A stretch of DNA of 64,000 nucleotides from Atherix ibis. Lineage: Eukaryota; Arthropoda; Insecta; Diptera; Athericidae. The stretch spans positions 24,824,233-24,888,232 of the forward strand of contig OY282610.1 in assembly GCA_958298945.1 (NCBI GenBank), read 5' to 3'. The notes beneath the pieces are model-generated. The model was not told the origin of the DNA and ran no database searches. It worked only from the letters and a program-made list of their open reading frames with translations. This document shows positions 57,955 to 64,000 of this stretch, in pieces. The position numbers and the translations under genes were made by a program. The first letter of the stretch is position 1. Every line of letters starts with the position of its first letter.

Positions 57955-58430
57955 AGGTATGACAGAAAAACAACAATTTTATTCTATTTTTAAACGTGAA
58001 TTTCATCACCTTCAATGTAGTTCCCTCTATACATAGACAAATGCGGTTTTTGCACATCTCGTAGTGATGCTAGAAGGCTTCAACTGGAGTGACTTTTAGC
58101 TTCTCGGGTACACTTTTTTAGATGTTATCGATACTACCAAGAAGAAGTCTTTTTAAAGGGTTTTCAATCTTGAAAAACAAAACAAGAGGGATCCGAAAGC
58201 CACAGGAATCCGTTTTTTCTATAAAGAGCCATTGAATATGATAATAATGTCACAGTGCGTGTTGTCATGTCCAAGTGGTAGCAATATCCAATATGACACG
58301 GAGAAGACATTTCCTGAGCATTTCAAGACGGCCCACCAGATCAAGGTTCGTCTTCCTTCAGCTTTTTGGCCCTTTAAAAATTTTTTATTACATCGAAAAA
58401 CTGATGCTCTTAATAAGAAATGTACCTCGT
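57955..58430 (-). pseudogene. Possible mariner relic, minus strand, heavily deleted
   Basis: Read on the minus strand, KEDEP, a stop, then SGGPS near 58345 could be the EDxPRSGRPS linker of a mariner transposase. CLCIEG near 58035 and the following KVMKFTF could be the end of the C-terminal tail (KCIxxxGDYFEGD). Sequence between them does not align with the catalytic domain. The assignment rests on short matches and may be wrong. Confidence 0.35.
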
Positions 58431-58499
58431 AAGCTCATTAAAGCTCTTCGCAGGTCAAACTCGTGGATTCACCAACCTTAACGTAAAATATTATGTTGC

Positions 58500-59050
58500 A
58501 TTTGTTCCACCAAATCTCACTATTTCTCCCGCGGTCCTGAGCAGGTCTAGCAGTGCCAGAAAGTTACAAGTTTCCTTATTGTAGCTCTGTGAGCGTAGCT
58601 CTTTGAGTAAAAAGTACTCACCAAGTACTCTTAAAAGCTGACCTGACTGGTACGACGGGATTCGGAAACCTCATGGTGGTACATTCGCCATGCCCGGCCA
58701 AGGTGAGAAGCCTTTCGCTAATACGTGACTGACTACGCTTCCTCACCTACATCGCAGATACCTACTTAGGATAAGAGCTGAAAAATGACAGGATCCCAGG
58801 TACTATCCCTGCAGATGATAGCATAGGTTTAGGTAGGCCTTGCTACAACCAGTTGGGGTTACTAGCTTGTAACTGGCTATAGGCTGTGAGCAAATGGACC
58901 TACCTGTGAGCAAATGAATGGATAGAGCTGGTTAGAGGCAGAACCACGTAGTTGAACAAATGTGCGTGGAGTAATGAGGGATCGTTCTGCTGGTTGAGAC
59001 CGCTCATCACAAGAATTGACGAAAGATTAAATGTTTGACTGCTTCATACA
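58500..59050. other. GC-balanced segment of unknown nature
   Basis: Clearly less AT-rich than its flanks, which in this window usually marks a younger transposon remnant. No translation in six frames gave me a recognisable block. It contains a short near-duplication (CTGTGAGCAAATG at about 58885 and 58905). Confidence 0.4.
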
Positions 59051-59074
59051 TGGCGCACGAAAGATTCTTAAGAA

Positions 59075-59280
59075 GAAGAATTAGATGAAGAAGATGAAGA
59101 AGAAGAAGAAGGAGAACAAGGAGAAGAAGATGACGAAAATGACGAAGAACAAGAAATTATGACATTGAAGTTTTTTTTTTAATAGAAATTATGGCATTGA
59201 AGCACCTGAAGATGATGAAGAAGATAAAGATGATGGGTTTGATGAAAATGAAGAAGAAGAAGAAGAAGTATAGAAAGAAA
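59075..59280 (+). repeat. GAA/GAT microsatellite, two blocks, acidic coding potential
   Basis: Blocks at about 59075-59155 and 59208-59272 consist of GAAGAAGATGAAGAAG-type repeats. Between them AATTATGACATTGAAG and AATTATGGCATTGAAG occur as a direct duplication around a T run. One frame of block 1 encodes EEELDEEDEEEEEGEQGEED. Another frame of block 2 encodes NYGIEAPEDDEEDKDD, then GFDENEEEEEEV and a stop. It could be the acidic tail of a retropseudogene or simple slippage. Confidence 0.8.
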
Positions 59281-59724
59281 AGAGCGAACCTGATAGAACG
59301 TTCCATACATGAAGTGGCTCAAGCAGGAATTCAAAGAATGATACGTTGGATTTAGGTAAGTTGGGTCGATAAGGGGTTATTTAGCGAGTTAGATAATCGA
59401 TTGAGATGCATGCAACTACCTGAATTTAGTAAGCTGAACTGACGAAATCCATTACTGGACAGGTCTGTTTTACGCGTTGATTGGGCGTATCTTAATTCCA
59501 ATGTTAATAGGCAGCACGTGATATTATGTCTAATGACAGATATATCATGTTAAATAATATTATACTAATGTTCCCCCTTTTCGTTAAGTACTCAGTCCAA
59601 CTATAAAAGTAAAACGTCACTTATGACACTCAATAGAGTCGAGATTGAAACTTGTACAGTTTGTCTAGGAGGAACTAAAGCATAAGCTTGGAATGATATC
59701 AGCTCATTACTTTTTTACCATACG
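59281..59724. other. Unassigned sequence
   Basis: No coding pattern or element was recognised. Confidence 0.5.
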
Positions 59725-60430
59725 TCTTTTAGAGGGTAGGCCAACTAGTAGTTTTTCTTTACAACTTTTGGAATATCTGTCAAAAAACACCATTCATAAT
59801 TTATTTTAACAGCTGTCAAGTAGAAAGTGATACAATTTTGCAGTCATTAACAACAGAACAACGCATTTGAATTGTCCAAATGACTACAAAACTTTTGCAT
59901 CGAAATTATATTTTGCGATCAAGGAAATTTTCACATCGACGGCTGTGTTAACAAACAAAATAAATGAAACTGGGGCGCAGAAAACCCTTATGTCATTTAC
60001 GAAAAAATAAACGGGACATCCTAAAAAAGTCCCGGCTTGGCGTGTCTAATAGGCCGTTCTTCTTCGAAAATAATCGTAGAGAGGATATTATAGTCAATTT
60101 TAAATCATACGGTAACATGTTAACGAAATTTACTGAATTGATAAGTTAATGAGCATTGGTTTCAATAAGATGGCGCTACAAGCAAGTCCAACAAGACCTT
60201 GCAATTTGATTCCGCTGGACTTTTTTCGTTAAAGCTAGATAAAAGGAAAAATGTATGCCAATCATTCGTGAACAATTCAAGACCAAACGACATGAAATTG
60301 AGACCACTTATCAACTTTTATTGGGAAAAGTCATCGAAAAATTCTACGTTCGACTGCAAATCTAGTCGTGGTGATCATATGAATAATTTTCAATAAAAAA
60401 TTTTAATGTTTGCTTATACAATAAGATGTG
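59725..60430 (+). pseudogene. Tc3-like transposase remnant, internally deleted
   Basis: LTTEQRI, a stop, then IVQMT near 59850 is the N-terminus. A deletion joins it to FHIDGCVNKQNK near 59930 (HFxLDGYVNKQN). WGAENPYVIYEK near 59975 and RPFFFENNRREDIIVNFKSY near 60050 fit IGPYFFEN...VTVNxxRY. HWFQ, a stop, then DGATSKSNKT near 60160 is the second catalytic site with its Asp kept. LDFFR near 60218 keeps the third Asp. A short SRGDHMNNFQ near the end, at 60370, fits the SRGGHLNDI tail. The possible left terminal phrase GAGGGTAGGCCAACTAGTAG lies at 59731; no clear partner was found. Confidence 0.8.
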
Positions 60431-61560
60431 TTTTTATTAAGTTTATAAAAAATAACAACAGAGTAGAGGCCCACTCTATATAAATGAATTTGTGTTTTGA
60501 AAGTGAAGTTTTCTTATTTCTGGTTTTTTTTCTGTATTTTATTGTGTTTAAGATAGTTCTCATATAAAATCCCAAAAAATTAAAAAAAAAACAAATTATT
60601 CTGAACAAAAAAAAAGTTAATGGTATTATTTTCCAGCAGGGGACGCTTTTTTTTGCTTTTACTCTTTACCGGTTATTTGATTTTATTTCCGTTAGGAGTA
60701 TTTTTTCCTTTTACTAGGAAAATTAATTTTTAACATTATCTAAAAGGACTATTACTTAAAACAACTTCATCGTAAATCTCAATAAATAAGTTTTTACCGA
60801 ATTCCCATCGTATGCCCTCATACTTTGTGGTATTAAAATTGTTTACATAATCAATCCTTTCTTGAAATATCCTTAAAAAGTAACGTAGAAAATGTAATCA
60901 CCATACGGATGAAAAACTGATCTTTAAAGATAAAGTAAGAAAAAAAATCATCTATCAAATCTTTTAAGAGGTTAACTATTCCAACGTTGATGGGCATTAT
61001 TATTCTCATTCGGTGTTTTGAAAATTTCGTTCAATAATTTTTTTTGGCATAATTTTTTAGAGTACGTTTTAATACAAATTACGGATAATTTATTGCCTTA
61101 GAAAAGGGGGCGGGGGGGGGGGGGGGTGTGTATTTGTTTGTATGAAAATCGTCCCAGAAAAATATTCAGTTATATATGGAATCAAAAGCAAAGAAACAAA
61201 AGATTTGGGTTTGCATCTACGGAATTGCTGATTCATTGTCATAATGGGTTATTGTCCAGAATATGGTCGTTTTACTGGAGAAAATATTCGAATAAAACTT
61301 TTAAATAATTGTAAATTTTTATTCATTAAAGGACATTTGAATGAATCCATCTTAAAAGAAAGGATTATTCCGTCAGTCAAATTTTAAACCATTTCTGTCT
61401 GGTTGGGTTGTCAGTGATAAATTATTTTGTGAAATTCGATAAATTTATTTAATGAAATTATAATGGGAATAATACTACTGCGAAATGGTTCAGGTGTGAT
61501 TCCTTATGGAATTTAACAAATTCATAAGAGAATGCCGTATGCACATTGTTCATAATTGAA
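60431..61560. other. AT-rich sequence; G15 run at 61112-61126
   Basis: No element recognised. A short open frame starting in the G-run (61126-61308) has no known domain. Confidence 0.5.
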
Positions 61561-61986
61561 TGAATACCCTTCGGTAAGTCCTGACAAATATTTGTCTATA
61601 GGCCCGAGGTATGGGACAAGTGTAAAGAGTATTGTTAGTAGTTTAGCTTGTTTGTCTGTGCGTCATTTTGTGCACGTTTGTCAACCGTTTATATAAAACT
61701 AGTTGGCTTCTTGTCTGGACATAAAATGTCTTAAACTGTTTCCACTCTACATTTTCATTCACTTTTCTATCCTATATTGGGCGGGGAGGCATCGGTAGTG
61801 TTTCCAAACGGTGTCATCGTTCATCGACAGTCCGAAACGCTAGGTGTCGTTTATATTTTTGACGTCTGAACTCGATGATGTCTATGGTATGATGTGCCAA
61901 CATCCATAAGACGATCCATACACAAAACACCAATCGAACAGTAAAATTATTTATACAGCATACATTCTGATGGTGTTCTAGCAACG

Positions 61987-62260
61987 ATGGTTACCCAACA
62001 GAGTGTAGTTGGGGGATGCCAGTATCCATTGGCGATGTTAAATATGAACACTCATGACGATATGGATTCCCATGGCAATGTGGCAACTCATCCCGGTGCA
62101 GATGTCACTATTGATAGTCGCCTGTGTCAATACCTTCTGATTGTACATTGCCACCCGCTGGTAGCCCTAGCCACAGCGGATGATACCATTGCCGATGCTG
62201 TTACCGTTTCCATACCTATTGCCGATGTGTGTCGATGTGGCGTCCCATTTCATCTTTACA
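61987..62260 (+). CDS. Candidate host exon, function unknown (weak)
   Basis: An open frame starts at ATG 61987 (MVTQQSVVGGCQYPLAMLNM) and stays open for 109 codons to 62316. Its composition is balanced (Asp, Ala, Val, His, Cys), unlike the Phe/Lys/Asn-rich chance frames elsewhere, and it lies in the most GC-balanced, repeat-poor part of the window (about 61560-62760). A GTAAGA donor-like site follows at 62261, which would make an exon of 274 nt. I recognise no domain, transposon block or homologue. It could equally be a chance frame in conserved non-coding DNA. Confidence 0.2.
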
Positions 62261-62316
62261 GTAAGATCCGCAATACATTTCTAGTTCGCTTTGTGCTCGT
62301 ATTTTTGCCATCATGA

Positions 62317-64000
62317 AATTAAAATATTGCATTTATTTATTTATAAACTGCTACAAAATATCTTCAAAAACTAAAAATATAGCATTTTCGAATGCTCGAA
62401 GCTAAGGGAAAAGAAACACATTTGCTGATGCATGGCAATATCGCCACGTCCATATCGTACAATAACTAAAAAGTGGGGGCACTTTCTGTCTATTGGGTTC
62501 TGTTCGTACATTATTCGGTGCCCGCCCTGACCAGGAGTGCTGCCATCAAAATGGAAATTTTTTTGGCGCGTGCAGATAAATTTTGTACAAATGCCGGCGC
62601 ACATATGGACAAATAGAAATGTGTTCTTGGCGAAAAATGCCGGCATGCCAAATGGATAGACTCACACACAAATGCTTTGCCGGGGGATCTGGTGCCAGTA
62701 ATACTAGCGCGAATCGAATGCAGCCAATTCGGCTAAAACACATTTTATCTTCTAATCAAATTCTCCCCGTTTTCAGATTAAATTCTTTCTTCGGGTACCG
62801 ATTTATGTGCACCTCACAATTTACTTTTTGCTCCCTTCTCCGGCAAAAACACGTTATTCTCTTTAATCTTTTTTCTTTCATTTAGTTTTTAAGACACTTT
62901 GTACTCTTGTTTCTATCTTTTCTTCTTTTTCTTCTTTGTAGTAGCAAAAGATGAGATTTTACCTACCAACTTCTTGGCCTCCCAGCCTGATTACTGTTTC
63001 CTATTATCATCTCCCCTATGCCTAATATGTACACGTATATCAGACGATTTATATTTATGGCTTGTTCTTTTCGTTCACCCCCTTCTGCTGATACATAAGA
63101 CGCCAGCACTAGCTAAATTTATTCAAACTGAAATTCCGCAATAGAAATTTTTTTTTCTTTAACTTTTATGTTGTGTAGTGTCGGAAGATCTAAAAATTGA
63201 TTTTCATGTCTCGTGGTTAGCAGCTAATGTTTAGATAAATCTAAATATTGAATTTTTCCTAATTTTCTATATTTTGTTTTTTGTATATAGTTTTTCGGGG
63301 CAGGGTTTTTTTGTTTTTCGGGGAAGCAGATGTATTTAAAATGTCTCATGAAAATGTGGATATTTTTTTTTTCTTTACTATACACTATTTGGTTAATGAG
63401 TTTTACGAAATAGATAACTTTTTCGAAAAATCTGCATCCCAAAAGTAATGATATGTAATGGACCGCAAACGTTTTATTCTCTTTTGTAGAAGTTTTCTGA
63501 AAAATTGTCCAAAAGTGAATACTTTTTATTTCGATTATTTCTGAATATAGAACAGATTCTGCAGGAAAGGGAGGATTTTTTTTCCCATACAGCATCTCAT
63601 CTGGAATTGAGCCGATTGGTATTGAGCTGAAGTGATTATTCCTGGGACAATTTTTCTCTAAATGCTAATGGAAAATTCTCCTGAAGTATTTATTATCCAC
63701 AATTGCAAATTTGTTGTTTTCGTTTTGTTTTTAAATTGAATAAAATTTTAACAACAGCAAATTGATCTTAACGATGGTATTTATTTATGCTTAAAAATAT
63801 GTAAAAATTTCGGATGATAATTGAGTCGATGTTTTTGTCCAATTTTTTTTTAAATACTTTTTTTTTTAACATAAGAAAAATCTAATTTTGATAAATAAAA
63901 AACAATTTTGATCGAGAAAAAAACCAACAAAACTGCACAAATATTTGCAATAATTTTTATGGAAAAGTTTGTTTTCTTCAAACATATTTTTATTTTTGTT
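62317..64000. other. Unassigned sequence, GC-balanced then AT-rich
   Basis: 62390-62760 is less AT-rich and free of recognisable repeats, and may be host regulatory or untranslated DNA. From 62900 to the end it is AT-rich with chance open frames only. Confidence 0.45.

Overview
This is an AT-rich eukaryotic window, almost certainly from an arthropod and most probably an insect. The evidence is its resident repeats: several mariner subfamilies, a Tc3-like group of Tc1/mariner transposases, and R1-clade and Jockey-like non-LTR retrotransposons, all of kinds common in insect genomes. I found no intact host gene, rRNA, tRNA or CRISPR array. Every recognisable coding sequence is a broken transposable element. 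The species cannot be named from this sequence.

Layout. 0.2-1.7 kb: eroded Jockey-like reverse transcriptase. 2.8-4.5 kb: a Tc3-like transposase with a mariner inserted in it. 4.5-5.5 kb: Jockey-like remnant. 5.65-6.88 kb: almost full-length mariner with both terminal inverted repeats (TIRs) and TA flanks. 8.5-9.6 kb (minus) and 12.9-13.4 kb (plus): two inverted fragments of one non-LTR family. 9.65-10.43 kb: a 72-73 bp minisatellite. 13.44-14.55 kb: another TIR-bounded mariner. 17.8-19.2 and 22.8-23.8 kb: Jockey, R1-clade and Tc3-like remnants. 25.8-29.1 kb: Jockey remnant (minus), then three truncated R1-clade copies in the same orientation. 30.7-32.4 kb: two Tc3-like fragments on opposite strands and a mariner fragment containing an inverted duplication.

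35.5-46.4 kb is the most unusual block. Two large arrays of a 13-14 bp minisatellite (core TTTTTACTGACAA) lie in opposite orientation at 36.03-37.47 and 40.19-41.90 kb. They flank about 2.7 kb and are themselves bracketed by a diverged direct repeat (35.48-35.93 and 42.27-42.84 kb). A third array (44.84-46.2 kb) sits inside a Tc3-like transposase gene, whose two halves remain on either side. 49.73-52.56 kb holds a satellite of 162-171 bp monomers in a trimeric 504-505 bp higher-order repeat. 54.37-55.25 kb holds a fold-back mariner with nested inverted repeats. 55.2-55.8 kb is a T-rich array. 57.9-60.4 kb has a doubtful mariner relic, an acidic-coding GAA/GAT microsatellite and another Tc3-like remnant. 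61.6-62.9 kb is more GC-balanced, repeat-poor, and contains the only weak candidate for a host exon.

The genes do not form a pathway. The window reads as an old transposon graveyard, possibly heterochromatic or intergenic, later reshaped by tandem-repeat expansion and inverted duplication. Element boundaries without TIRs or poly-A tails are approximate, because they were judged by reading degraded translations by eye.
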